A stretch of 32,648 nt of DNA, from positions 1 through 32,648 of the IMG/VR virus record IMGVR_UViG_3300046000_000794; one strand, given 5' to 3'. The notes beneath the pieces were generated by a model. The model was not told the DNA's origin. It made no database searches and saw only the letters and a program-made list of their open reading frames with translations. A program made the position numbers and the translations under genes. Below are positions 7,522 through 14,426 of the stretch, in pieces. Every line of letters starts with the position of its first letter. The first letter of the stretch is position 1. The DNA is from a virus.

Positions 7522-8124
7522 ATGGCATCTACCGCATCTCCCTACGGCCTACGCGCCGTCAACCGTAACGACGGCATGCCCTATGCTGGCGCTACGAGTC
7601 AGTTCCTGATTGATCCCGCAGGTACTAACACCAACATCTTCAACGGCCAAGTCGTTTTGATCAACGCCAATGGTTATATCGCCCTGTCTACCGCTACTGG
7701 CGCTGACTTGACTACCAACAACCTTGGTGGTTCGAGTCTTGGTGCTATTGGTGTGTTTGTTGGCTGTTCTTACATCAACGCGCAAGGTCAGCAGATTTAC
7801 GGCCAGTACTACCCCTCCGGCACAACCGGCGTGGTGACTGCATACGTGGTTACTGATGACAGCGTGACATTCCAAGCACAACTGGACGGCGTTGCTGACC
7901 AGTCCGATCTCGGTGCAAACACCTTCTTTGCTGCCGTTCAGAGCACCAGCACGGGTTCTACCCAAACTGGTAATTCGACGAGCGCTTTGGAGTCCACCAC
8001 CCAGACCGCCGCTGCCGCGTTCAAAATCATCGGCTTTGCATCCCCTGTGACTGATGCTTTCCCAGACGTTCTGGTTAAGTTCAATCCCGGCGCACACGCC
8101 TTCTCTAACGCCACCGGCATCTAA
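7522..8124 (+). CDS. Capsid decoration-like structural protein
   Basis: This 200-residue protein lies immediately before the major capsid gene with an AGGAG site. It is rich in Gly, Thr, Ala and Val with few charges, consistent with an all-beta virion protein. It begins MASTASPYGLRAVNRNDG, and contains FNGQVVLINANGYIAL and IGVFVGCSYINAQGQQI, patterns I recall from small head proteins adjacent to capsid genes in aquatic phages. It probably decorates or stabilises the capsid. A different minor structural role is possible. No signal peptide is seen. Confidence 0.65.
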   Translation: MASTASPYGLRAVNRNDGMPYAGATSQFLIDPAGTNTNIFNGQVVLINANGYIALSTATGADLTTNNLGGSSLGAIGVFVGCSYINAQGQQIYGQYYPSGTTGVVTAYVVTDDSVTFQAQLDGVADQSDLGANTFFAAVQSTSTGSTQTGNSTSALESTTQTAAAAFKIIGFASPVTDAFPDVLVKFNPGAHAFSNATGI

Positions 8125-8137
8125 GGAGTAATTAAAA

Positions 8138-9070
8138 ATGGCTATTTCTCGTGCACAGCTACTTAAAGAACTCCTTCCCGGACTGAACGCTTTGTTTGGT
8201 ATGGAGTACGCCCGCTACGGTGAAGAGCATAAGGAAATCTACGAGACCGAGAGCTCTGAGCGCTCGTTTGAAGAAGAGACCAAGCTCGCCGGTTTTGGTG
8301 CCGCACCTGTCAAGAACGAAGGCTCTGCCATCGCTTACGACAACGCGCAGGAAGCTTTCACTGCTCGCTATACCCACGAAACCATCGCTCTGGGCTTCTC
8401 CATCACGGAAGAAGCTGTGGAAGACAACCTGTATGACAGTCTGTCTGCCCGCTACACCAAGGCTCTGGCTCGTGCTATGGCCTTCACTAAGCAAGTTAAA
8501 GCTGCTTCCGTTCTGAACAACGGTTTTAGCGGTTCTTACCTTGGTGGTGATGGCGTTTCGCTGTTCGGCGTGAACTCAAGCTCTGCCCGCGTGGGCCATC
8601 CGCTGGTTGGCGGTGGTCAGAACTACAACAGCCCGACCGTTGGTGTTGATCTGAACGAAACCTCGCTGGAAAACGCCACGATTCAAATCGCTGCGTGGAC
8701 CGATGAGCGTGGACTGCTGATCGCTGCCAAGCCAGTCAAGCTGGTGGTTCCCCCGGCACTGATGTTCTCGTCCAAGCGTCTGCTGGACACCGAACTGCGT
8801 GTTGCTACTGCTGATAACGACATCAACGCGTTGAAGCAAATGGGCACCATCTCCGGCGGTTACTGTGTGAACCACTTCTTGACCGATCCGAACGCATGGT
8901 TCTTGACCACCGACGTTCCCAACGGCTTGAAGCACTTTGAGCGTATGGCGCTGGACACCAAAATGGACGGCGACTTCGACACCGGCAACGTCCGCTACAA
9001 GGCCCGCGAGCGTTATTCGTTCGGCTGGTCTGATCCCCTCGGCATGTGGGGCTCTTCGGGTTCGACCTGA
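8138..9070 (+). CDS. Major capsid protein
   Basis: This 310-residue protein has a strong AAGGAG site and is followed directly by a strong intrinsic terminator, as fits the most abundant virion protein. It follows the scaffold and decoration-like genes. Characteristic segments are LLKELLPGLNALFGMEY at the N-terminus, FSITEEAVEDNLYDSL in an E-loop/spine-like region, KLVVPPALMFSSKRLL, and GDFDTGNVRYKARERYSFGW near the end. These recall HK97-fold capsid proteins of the Mu gpT-like group. It lacks an obvious cleaved pro-domain, consistent with a separate scaffold gene. Fold assignment is by pattern, not by structure comparison. Confidence 0.88.
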   Translation: MAISRAQLLKELLPGLNALFGMEYARYGEEHKEIYETESSERSFEEETKLAGFGAAPVKNEGSAIAYDNAQEAFTARYTHETIALGFSITEEAVEDNLYDSLSARYTKALARAMAFTKQVKAASVLNNGFSGSYLGGDGVSLFGVNSSSARVGHPLVGGGQNYNSPTVGVDLNETSLENATIQIAAWTDERGLLIAAKPVKLVVPPALMFSSKRLLDTELRVATADNDINALKQMGTISGGYCVNHFLTDPNAWFLTTDVPNGLKHFERMALDTKMDGDFDTGNVRYKARERYSFGWSDPLGMWGSSGST

Positions 9071-9078
9071 TGAAATTA

Positions 9079-9108
9079 GAAAAGGGGCCTTGTGCCCCTT
9101 TTCTTTTT
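9079..9108 (+). terminator. Intrinsic terminator after major capsid gene
   Basis: GAAAAGGGGC (9079-9088) pairs perfectly with GCCCCTTTTC (9094-9103) around a 5-base loop, followed by T5 (9104-9108). It lies 8 bases after the capsid stop. It probably attenuates transcription into the tail region, keeping capsid mRNA in excess. The 99 bases between it and the next ATG hold no convincing promoter, so readthrough presumably feeds downstream genes. Confidence 0.9.
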
Positions 9109-9207
9109 GAGCTATATTGCTTCAACTCGGATTTCCCCGGGGCGTAAGACTGACCGAGCAGACGACATGCAGACGGACGCCCCATAACTCGCATGTGAGG
9201 AATCATC

Positions 9208-9789
9208 ATGGCACAAACTAGCTTCACCGGGCCTGTCGCATCGGCCAATGGCTTTATCGGCGGCACCGCAGCTTCCCCCATCTCCGTTACCACCGCGCAG
9301 AACATTAGTTCTTCGTATGGCACCACCTCTGCTACTACGGGCGATACTCGTCTGACGTACAACCGACTGGCTTTCACCTCGACTGGTTCGGGCGAGACCG
9401 GACGTTGGCTGACCCAAGTTACGGGCGCTGGCGCAGGTGCCGCAGGTACTGTTAACGGCGGCCACATCTCCCTGAGCATCAACGGTTCTGGCACTATTTC
9501 TGGTGCCGGTAACGCCTTGCGCGTGACCTTGGGCGGCACCTCGACCGCTCCCGGCGGCACCCTTGCCGCTTTGCAAGTTGATTCGGACTTCGCTTCTGGC
9601 GCAACTTTGCCCGGTACCACCGCGTTTATCCGCGCAACCAACAGCGGCACGGGTTCGATCAGCAACCTGTTCAACCTGCCCGACGCTATGGTGCAGGCAA
9701 TTGGCGCAACTTCGACCACGCCGACGCAGAAGATTCGTTTTGTTGACTCCGCTGGTGTTGGCTACTTCCTCTACGCAGTGGAAGCTTGA
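9208..9789 (+). CDS. Putative minor structural protein (beta-rich)
   Basis: This 193-residue protein is preceded by a GAGGAAT site and by about 100 bases of leader after the capsid terminator. It is dominated by Gly, Thr, Ser and Ala with hardly any Lys, consistent with a beta-sandwich virion protein. It begins MAQTSFTGPVASANGFIGG and contains GGHISLSINGSGTISGAG and a C-terminal RFVDSAGVGYFLYAVEA. Short proteins with this ending lie just after capsid genes in environmental phages that I recall. It may be a head fibre or decoration protein. The stop overlaps the next start (TGATG). Confidence 0.6.
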   Translation: MAQTSFTGPVASANGFIGGTAASPISVTTAQNISSSYGTTSATTGDTRLTYNRLAFTSTGSGETGRWLTQVTGAGAGAAGTVNGGHISLSINGSGTISGAGNALRVTLGGTSTAPGGTLAALQVDSDFASGATLPGTTAFIRATNSGTGSISNLFNLPDAMVQAIGATSTTPTQKIRFVDSAGVGYFLYAVEA

Positions 9790-9959
9790 TGCAGATAACC
9801 AAGGAATTCTTGGAATCTGAGATTGTCAAAATGGAACAGCAACGCAACCACGCTCATGAGGTTGCCGTTGCTTCCCAAGCGGCAATTGATGTTCTTCAGG
9901 CAATGACTGCAAGACTGGAACTGCCAGAACCGGAGCAACAAAATGACGATGCAAACTGA
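9789..9959 (+). CDS. 56-residue coiled-coil protein
   Basis: This short ORF starts on the stop of the previous gene (TGATG) and overlaps the next by 17 bases. The product is one long amphipathic helix (MQITKEFLESEIVKMEQQ, then HAHEVAVASQAAIDVLQ) with an acidic tail. Small helical proteins beginning with ITKEFLE are familiar between structural genes in this phage type, function unknown. Overlap on both sides and the clean helical heptads argue that it is real. It could be a small assembly factor. Confidence 0.65.
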   Translation: MQITKEFLESEIVKMEQQRNHAHEVAVASQAAIDVLQAMTARLELPEPEQQNDDAN

Positions 9960-10449
9960 TGTCAAGTCAGCCCACTTAAATGTGAGCGGGCAAATGGTCG
10001 TGAGCCGTGCGCGGCTTAAGGCTCTGATCTCTATGGGCACTGCAACCGCAGGTACGGTGAACTTCTGGGATACGACGACTGCTCCTGTTGCAATCACGTA
10101 TGGCCGAGCAGGCACGCTTATCACTGTAACGCTGGCGGCTCACGGGCTGTTAACGGGGCAGGTGGTTGGGCTGACTTTCGGGCCAGATGGCTCTTCTCGC
10201 GTTGGAACTAACGGCAACTATGTTGTCACAGTCCTAACTTCTAGCACGTACACGGTGACGGACATCAACTCCGGAACCGTTACTGCTGGCACTGCTGGTA
10301 CGCAGGGAGCTCGATGGTTGATGTCTATGGACACCAACACTGCGTCGGACGTAATCACGCTGCCCATTCCGGGCGAAGGTGTTTTGGCGGTTGATGGTAT
10401 TTATTGCCAGATGACTAACCAAACCGGCGTCACGATCTTCTATGGCTAA
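9943..10449 (+). CDS. Putative structural protein with beta-module
   Basis: The start at 9943 is favoured over 9949 because GGAG at 9932-9935 is then seven bases away. The 168-residue product holds a beta-repeat module: LITVTLAAHGLLTGQVVGL, then GTNGNYVVTVLTSSTYTV. This 'HGL...G-x-V ... NG-x-Y-x-V ... TYTV' arrangement recurs in phage virion proteins, including the large neck protein at 26858 in this window. The C-terminus (GVLAVDGIYCQMTNQTG) is typical of small tail or head-surface proteins. Function is unproven. Confidence 0.6.
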   Translation: MTMQTDVKSAHLNVSGQMVVSRARLKALISMGTATAGTVNFWDTTTAPVAITYGRAGTLITVTLAAHGLLTGQVVGLTFGPDGSSRVGTNGNYVVTVLTSSTYTVTDINSGTVTAGTAGTQGARWLMSMDTNTASDVITLPIPGEGVLAVDGIYCQMTNQTGVTIFYG

Positions 10450-10696
10450 AACACCAGCATGGACCCGCAAAGAAGGCAAGTCGGAGAGGGGCGGCCTCAA
10501 CGCGAAGGGCCGTGCGTCCTACAACAAGGCCAACCCCGGGAAACCCGGGTTGAAAGCACCGCAACCCGAGGGCGGGTCAAGGCGCGACTCCTTCTGTGCA
10601 AGGATGAGTGGGATGAAGAAGAAGCTCACCTCAGCGAAGACCGCGAACGACCCAAACTCCCGGATTAATAAGTCCTTGCGGGCTTGGAAGTGCTAA
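10442..10696 (+). CDS. DUF6321-like basic protein
   Basis: This 84-residue, strongly basic protein overlaps the previous gene by eight bases. It contains AWTRKEGKSERGGLNAKGR, SYNKANPGKPGLKAPQPEG and SRRDSFCARMSGMKKK, a pattern I recall as DUF6321, found in many aquatic phages with unknown role. Lys/Arg content is high enough to bind DNA or capsid interior. It is the first of a long run of very small basic proteins. The family name is from memory. Confidence 0.7.
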   Translation: MAKTPAWTRKEGKSERGGLNAKGRASYNKANPGKPGLKAPQPEGGSRRDSFCARMSGMKKKLTSAKTANDPNSRINKSLRAWKC

Positions 10697-10697
10697 T

Positions 10698-10904
10698 ATG
10701 ACTGACCACACAGATAGCGTAAAAAACGTGCTTGACTTTGTTGCGGTGTTTACTGCTATTGGTTCGTTTTTGAACTTGCTCAACCCTTTGTTTGTGCTTA
10801 TCGGTGCAGTCGTGGGTGTCATGCGCATCTATGAAATGTCTACCGGCAAAGAGTTCAGTTCGCTCTGGCGTAAAAAGCGAGACGATGATGCCGAGCACAA
10901 GTAA
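10698..10904 (+). CDS. Small membrane protein, possible holin-like
   Basis: This 68-residue protein has a continuous hydrophobic stretch at residues 11-46 (VLDFVAVFTAIGSFLNLL, LFVLIGAVVGVMRIYEM), room for one long or two short membrane helices, then a basic/acidic tail (LWRKKRDDDAEHK). Size and topology resemble small class II holins. The lysis cassette, however, is 14 kb away and has its own holin. It starts two bases after the previous stop. It might be a second holin or regulator, or act in ejection; nothing in the sequence decides. Confidence 0.6.
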   Translation: MTDHTDSVKNVLDFVAVFTAIGSFLNLLNPLFVLIGAVVGVMRIYEMSTGKEFSSLWRKKRDDDAEHK

Positions 10905-11235
10905 GAAGCAGCATGGGTTTATGGCGGCGGTGGCTAAGAACCCCGCGTTTGCCAAGAAAGTTGGTGTGCCTACAAGTGTGGGCAAAGATTTTCTTAACGC
11001 GGACAAGGGCCGCAAATTCAAAGAAGGTGGCGATATGAAAGAGTCCAAAGCTATGGTTGGTAAAGAGATGGCCTTCATGAAAAAGAAGGGCGCTCCCAAG
11101 TCCATGATCAAACATGAGATGGGTGAGATGAAGATGGCTAAAGGCAAGCCGTTTGCCAAAGGCGGCGGCATTGAGTCCAAAGGCAAGACCAAGGGCAAGA
11201 TGGTCACCATGAAGCGCGGCGGCAAAGCCTGTTAA
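10888..11235 (+). CDS. Lys/Gly-rich miniprotein with GKTKGKMV cassette (1 of 4)
   Basis: The start is placed at 10888 (a tandem ATG at 10885 is equally possible), because the longer in-frame reading covers the upstream membrane gene. The 115-residue product begins MPSTSKKQHGFMAAVAKN and includes VGVPTSVGKDFLNADKGR, SKAMVGKEMAFMKKKGAPK and a C-terminal ESKGKTKGKMV followed by TMKRGGKAC. It is very rich in Lys, Gly and Met. Proteins of this pattern are widespread in aquatic phages I recall, with no known function. It shares its C-terminal cassette with the next three genes. DNA binding or packing inside the capsid is possible. Confidence 0.7.
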   Translation: MPSTSKKQHGFMAAVAKNPAFAKKVGVPTSVGKDFLNADKGRKFKEGGDMKESKAMVGKEMAFMKKKGAPKSMIKHEMGEMKMAKGKPFAKGGGIESKGKTKGKMVTMKRGGKAC

Positions 11236-11237
11236 TC

Positions 11238-11513
11238 ATGGCTACAAAAAAAGCAAAACGGTTTGACGACGGCGGGGTTGTTGGCAATTCCAACTACCCG
11301 TTTGGTCAGGCGCAGGCTGCATCAGCTCCGGCTTCTACTAGCCCCGGCTTGGGCAATACGTCCCCGTTGGTGCAGGTAACTACGCCCGGTGCGCAAGCGC
11401 AGGAAGTGGTTGAATCCGCGAAGCCGTTTGGCATGAAAAAAGGCGGTATGACCGCATCCCGTCGTGGTGATGGTGTTGCCCAACGTGGCAAAACTCGCGG
11501 AAGGATGGTTTGA
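11238..11513 (+). CDS. Miniprotein with RGDG...GKTRGRMV cassette (2 of 4)
   Basis: This 91-residue protein starts three bases after the previous stop. It begins MATKKAKRFDDGGVVGN, has a low-complexity Ala/Ser/Pro/Gln middle, and ends with FGMKKGGMTASRRGDG followed by VAQRGKTRGRMV at the exact C-terminus. The final ~25 residues match those of the next gene, while the N-terminal two thirds differ completely. This suggests a functional tail attached to interchangeable bodies. It has no membrane segment or known catalytic motif. Confidence 0.7.
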   Translation: MATKKAKRFDDGGVVGNSNYPFGQAQAASAPASTSPGLGNTSPLVQVTTPGAQAQEVVESAKPFGMKKGGMTASRRGDGVAQRGKTRGRMV

Positions 11514-11514
11514 T

Positions 11515-11973
11515 ATGGCGATTTTTAAGCCTAAACCAATGGCAAAGCCGGTTATTGCACCCAAGCCGATTGCAGCAAAGCCGATTGCAGCAAAACCCGT
11601 AATGGGCAACCCTGTTATGCCCGGTATCAAGCCGCTTCCTCCCGGCTCCATTGGGATGCCCGGCGGGCCGGGGGGTAAAACTATGTACAACACGGGGCCA
11701 ATGCCAATGCCCGGAAATGTTGAGCAAAACTACCGTGGCACTCCCGGTCTTGTAAACGCTACTGCGCCCATTGGTAATATAGCCAGCCGTCTTGCTGGGG
11801 GGCCAGCCCCAAGCCAACCTGTCATGGGGAACAAAATCAACACAACGGGGTTTAAAAATATGTCCCCCGCGACTTTGCAATCGGGTATGAAAAAAGGCGG
11901 CAAGGTATCCTCCGCTTCATCTCGTGGTGACGGCATCGCTGTTAAAGGCAAGACCAAAGGTAGGATGGTGTAA
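11515..11973 (+). CDS. Pro-rich miniprotein with RGDG...GKTKGRMV cassette (3 of 4)
   Basis: The start at 11515 (MAIFKPKPMAKPVIAPK) lies one base after the previous stop with GGAAGGA upstream; a longer reading would cover the previous gene. The 152-residue product is Pro/Lys/Gly-rich, with tandem KPIAAK repeats and KPLPPGSIGMPGGPGG, so it is probably extended and disordered. The C-terminus MKKGGKVSSASSRGDG then IAVKGKTKGRMV repeats the cassette of the adjacent genes. No function is known. Confidence 0.7.
   Translation: MAIFKPKPMAKPVIAPKPIAAKPIAAKPVMGNPVMPGIKPLPPGSIGMPGGPGGKTMYNTGPMPMPGNVEQNYRGTPGLVNATAPIGNIASRLAGGPAPSQPVMGNKINTTGFKNMSPATLQSGMKKGGKVSSASSRGDGIAVKGKTKGRMV
11566..11595 (+). repeat. 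Tandem 15-bp repeat (PIAAK codons)
   Basis: CCGATTGCAGCAAAG at 11566-11580 is followed directly by CCGATTGCAGCAAAA at 11581-11595, differing only at the last base. The repeat keeps frame and encodes PIAAK twice in a disordered proline-rich segment, consistent with replication slippage. Confidence 0.9.
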
Positions 11974-11975
11974 CT

Positions 11976-12218
11976 ATGGCTAAAATTTCCGAAATACTGG
12001 CTTCTGGCGTTGGTGGTGTCCTGCCGGTTTTGATGGCCCGAGACTACGAGAAGCAAAAAGCTCAAGAGGCAGCCGCAGCAGAGCGGGATAAAACCGCTTC
12101 CGTAGGTAACGTCGGTTCTTCTGGAAACGTCGGCACGGTGAGCAAGATGAAAAATGGCGGTGTCACTCGTGCAGACGGCTGCATAACCAAAGGCCACACT
12201 CGTGGCAAGATGGTGTAA
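11976..12218 (+). CDS. Miniprotein with RADG...GHTRGKMV cassette (4 of 4)
   Basis: This 80-residue protein starts two bases after the previous stop. Its N-terminus (MAKISEILASGVGGVLPVLM) is mildly hydrophobic, followed by a charged Ala/Glu helix and a Gly/Ser linker. It ends with KMKNGGVTRADGCITKGHTR and GKMV, the same cassette as its two upstream neighbours, with Ala for Gly and His for Lys. A different body on a shared C-terminal element again argues that the tail is the conserved functional part. Confidence 0.7.
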   Translation: MAKISEILASGVGGVLPVLMARDYEKQKAQEAAAAERDKTASVGNVGSSGNVGTVSKMKNGGVTRADGCITKGHTRGKMV

Positions 12219-12220
12219 CC

Positions 12221-12496
12221 ATGAGAGCCAGCCGTGGCATGGGGGACATCAACCCATCTAAAATGCCCAAAGGGGTCAAGAAGCCCCGGCGGGATAACAC
12301 CGACTTCACGCAGTACGCTGAAGGCGGGAAGGTGAACGCGGCTGGCAATTACACGAAACCTGAACTCAGGAAACGCATAGTCAGTCAGGTCAAGTCCGCA
12401 GCCACTCATGGCACCGGGGCAGGACAATGGTCAGCCCGTAAGGCTCAGCTTGTTGCCAAGAAGTACAAGGCAGCAGGTGGGGGGTACCGAGATTGA
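12221..12496 (+). CDS. Basic protein with GQWSARKAQL module
   Basis: This 91-residue protein has a basic N-terminal half (MRASRGMGDINPSKMPKG) and a helical C-terminal module: TKPELRKRIVSQVKSAATHG, then GAGQWSARKAQLVAKKYKAA and GGGYRD. That module is a recurring element of phage and some giant-virus small proteins as I recall, with unknown function. The middle AEGGKVNAAGNY echoes the GG-K-V start of the neighbouring miniprotein cassettes. It overlaps the next gene by four bases (TTGA). Confidence 0.7.
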   Translation: MRASRGMGDINPSKMPKGVKKPRRDNTDFTQYAEGGKVNAAGNYTKPELRKRIVSQVKSAATHGTGAGQWSARKAQLVAKKYKAAGGGYRD

Positions 12497-12726
12497 AAGC
12501 GCCGCAGCAGTCATTAAAGGATTGGGGCGACCAAAAATGGAAGACAAAAAGTGGCAAACCGTCTAGTAAAACTGGTGAGCGATACCTTCCAGAAGCTGCG
12601 ATCAAAAGCCTCAGCCCTGCTGAGTACGCTGCAACGACTCGTGCGAAACGTGCGGGCAAAGCTGCCGGGAAGCAATTCGTAAAGCAGCCCAAGGGCATAG
12701 CTAAGAAAACAGCAGGGTTTCGATAA
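12493..12726 (+). CDS. DUF5872-like basic protein (TTG start)
   Basis: Translation appears to start at TTG 12493 on the preceding stop (TTGA). The 77-residue product reads LKDWGDQKWKTKSGKPSS, TGERYLPEAAIKSLSPAEYA and a basic QPKGIAKKTAGFR end. This is a sharply conserved small family found in phages and large eukaryotic viruses; I recall it as DUF5872. The pattern is complete, supporting the unusual start. Its role is unknown; strong positive charge makes nucleic-acid contact plausible. The stop overlaps the next ATG (TAATG). Confidence 0.75.
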   Translation: MKAPQQSLKDWGDQKWKTKSGKPSSKTGERYLPEAAIKSLSPAEYAATTRAKRAGKAAGKQFVKQPKGIAKKTAGFR

Positions 12727-13661
12727 TGGCAACCACCTCCGGCGCAAGCAGCTTTAACCTCGACCTCTCTGAGATCGTTGAGGAGGCATTCGAGCGTGCC
12801 GGTAGTGAGTTGCGCACGGGCTATGACCTCAAGACCGCTCGTCGGTCGCTGAACCTGTTGTTCGCAGACTGGGCCAACCGTGGCCTGAACATGTGGACTT
12901 TTGAGCAGGGCACGATCCCTTTTGTGCAGGGCCAGAACACCTACCCGCTGCCAAACGACACGGTAGACCTGATGGAGCATGTGATCCGTACAGGCGCAGG
13001 CAACGCAGCTACCCAAGCCGATCTGTCTATCACACGCATCAGCGTCTCCACCTACGCCACGATCCCCAACAAGCTCCAGCAAGCACGACCCATTCAAATC
13101 TGGGTGCAGCGCTATACCGGACAAATCTCCCCCACAGGGCTAACCGTCTCCGGCGGCACCTTGTCAGCCACCAACACGACCGTTACGCTCAGCTCCACCG
13201 TGGGTCTTCCCGCTGCTGGGTTTGTCAAGATTGACAACGAGATCATTGGCTACGGAGCGATTAGCGGGAATACCCTAACAAGCTGCGCCCGGGGGCAGGA
13301 CAACACTACTGCAGCCACGCATACCTCTGGTACGGCGGTTTATTGGGCACAGGTACCCGCCGTTACGGTGTGGCCTACCCCTGATGGCTCCCAGACATAC
13401 CAACTCGTGTACTGGCGTTTGCGGCGCACCCAAGACATTGGAGATGGCGTGAACGTGGCGGATGTGCCATTCCGGTTTGTGCCGTGCATGGTAGCGGGAC
13501 TGGCTTACTATCTGGCGCTTAAAATACCCGGTGCGGAAGCACGGCTGTCGGTTCTCAAAGCCCAGTATGACGAGGCTTGGGAGGTTGCCAGCACGGAAGA
13601 TCGTGAGAAGGCATCCATTCGATTTGTGCCGCGTCGTATGTTTATTGGCGGTGGCTTCTAA
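12726..13661 (+). CDS. Neck adaptor protein, P22 gp4-like (probable)
   Basis: This 311-residue protein starts on the preceding stop (TAATG). Residues 14-60 (LSEIVEEAFERAGSELRTG, LKTARRSLNLLFADWANRG) match a helical family I recall as tail accessory or adaptor factor like P22 gp4, which binds below the portal after packaging. Residues 137-206 form an inserted Thr/Ser/Gly beta module (VKIDNEIIGYGAI, TSCARGQDNTT) splitting IQIWVQRY from VTVWPTPDG. The C-terminal helices (FVPCMVAGLAYYLALKIPG) complete the family pattern. A closely similar insert occurs in the 26858 neck protein. Confidence 0.75.
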   Translation: MATTSGASSFNLDLSEIVEEAFERAGSELRTGYDLKTARRSLNLLFADWANRGLNMWTFEQGTIPFVQGQNTYPLPNDTVDLMEHVIRTGAGNAATQADLSITRISVSTYATIPNKLQQARPIQIWVQRYTGQISPTGLTVSGGTLSATNTTVTLSSTVGLPAAGFVKIDNEIIGYGAISGNTLTSCARGQDNTTAATHTSGTAVYWAQVPAVTVWPTPDGSQTYQLVYWRLRRTQDIGDGVNVADVPFRFVPCMVAGLAYYLALKIPGAEARLSVLKAQYDEAWEVASTEDREKASIRFVPRRMFIGGGF

Positions 13662-14050
13662 TGGGCAGTCAGTTTGCTTCAGGCAAAAATGCGATTGCAA
13701 TGTGTGATCGCTGTGGACAGCGCTATAAGCTGACCGAGCTGAAAACTGAGATTGTTAAAACTAAAAGGTACCAGCTTCTTGTTTGCCCGCAGTGCTGGGA
13801 CCCTGACCAGCCACAGTTGCAGTTGGGCATGTACCCTGTAGACGATCCGCAGGCTTTGCGCAACCCTCGTCCGGACAGCACATATGTGGTTGCGGGCAGT
13901 GGCTCAGACGGATACCTGACGGGGGGTAGCAGAGTTATTCAGTGGGGCTGGGCTCCGGTTGGTGGGTCGAGGTTTTTTGATGCCGACCTAACACCAAATA
14001 ATTTGGTTTTATCTGTGCAATTGGGTACAGTCACAGTATCCGTTACGTAA
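13661..14050 (+). CDS. Zinc-ribbon protein of neck region
   Basis: This 129-residue protein starts on the previous stop (TAATG). Cys15/Cys18 (MCDRCGQ) and Cys42/Cys45 (VCPQCWDPDQPQ) form a C-x2-C ... C-x2-C zinc ribbon enclosing a short beta segment (YKLTELKTEIVKTKRYQ). GMYPVDDPQALRNPRPDS follows, and the C-terminus is variable and beta-rich. The N-terminal half is a common phage protein in neck operons as I recall; its role may be protein-protein or DNA contact. Whether it is a virion component is unknown. Confidence 0.75.
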   Translation: MGSQFASGKNAIAMCDRCGQRYKLTELKTEIVKTKRYQLLVCPQCWDPDQPQLQLGMYPVDDPQALRNPRPDSTYVVAGSGSDGYLTGGSRVIQWGWAPVGGSRFFDADLTPNNLVLSVQLGTVTVSVT

Positions 14051-14060
14051 GGAGTTGGAC

Positions 14061-14231
14061 ATGGACGCAATGAAGAAAGTGGCTAAGACCGAAGTCAAGG
14101 CCCACGAGAAACGTATGCACGGTGCTAAAGGTATGCGTGCAGGCGGCAAGACAAACGCCGACATGCTCAAGATGGGTCGAGGTTTGGCAAAGATTGCCAA
14201 CCAAAAAAGCCCCGGTCGTAAAGGAGCCTAA
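14061..14231 (+). CDS. 56-residue basic protein
   Basis: This short ORF has an excellent GGAG site (14051-14054) six bases before its ATG. The product (MDAMKKVAKTEVKAHEKRMH, GMRAGGKTNADMLKMGRGLA) is helical and strongly basic, and ends SPGRKGA. Similar proteins are common in phages of this type with no known role. Together with its neighbour it resembles the basic miniproteins at 10442-12726, now placed inside the neck operon. Confidence 0.75.
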   Translation: MDAMKKVAKTEVKAHEKRMHGAKGMRAGGKTNADMLKMGRGLAKIANQKSPGRKGA

Positions 14232-14232
14232 T

Positions 14233-14424
14233 ATGTCTGGAAAAATTACCACCGTGGCAACGCCTGTAGTTGGGCAAATGCCTGTTAAAGAAGCGCTAAA
14301 GGCCAACGTGTCTGTGGCAAACGAGCGCAGTAACGAGTACAAGCCCACCAAGACCAGCGGCATTAAAATCCGTGGAACCGGCGCAGCTACCAAGGGCTTG
14401 ATGGCTCGTGGACCGATGGCCTAA
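14233..14424 (+). CDS. 63-residue protein with RGTGAATKG C-terminus
   Basis: The start at 14233 is one base after the preceding stop with AAGGAG close upstream; a longer reading would overlap the previous gene. It begins MSGKITTVATPVVGQMPVK and ends SGIKIRGTGAATKGLMARGP then MA. The Gly/Lys-rich C-terminus is a conserved small-phage-protein signature that I recall, function unknown. It is compositionally related to the other miniproteins but has a distinct tail motif. Confidence 0.7.
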   Translation: MSGKITTVATPVVGQMPVKEALKANVSVANERSNEYKPTKTSGIKIRGTGAATKGLMARGPMA

Positions 14425-14426
14425 AG

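Noticed and set aside
9109-9207. Promoter after the capsid terminator
   Set aside because: No -35/-10 pair with acceptable spacing was found; a GGGGCGT...ACGCCCC pairing exists but the loop is about 31 bases and its meaning is unclear.
8823-9719. Long minus-strand open frame (298 codons)
   Set aside because: It covers the capsid gene end, the strong terminator and the 9208 gene in antisense; its product is Pro/Val-rich without a recognisable fold and has no ribosome site.
9789-10449. Programmed frameshift between overlapping genes, as in tail assembly chaperones
   Set aside because: The overlap has no slippery heptamer, both genes have their own starts, and there is no tape-measure gene nearby.
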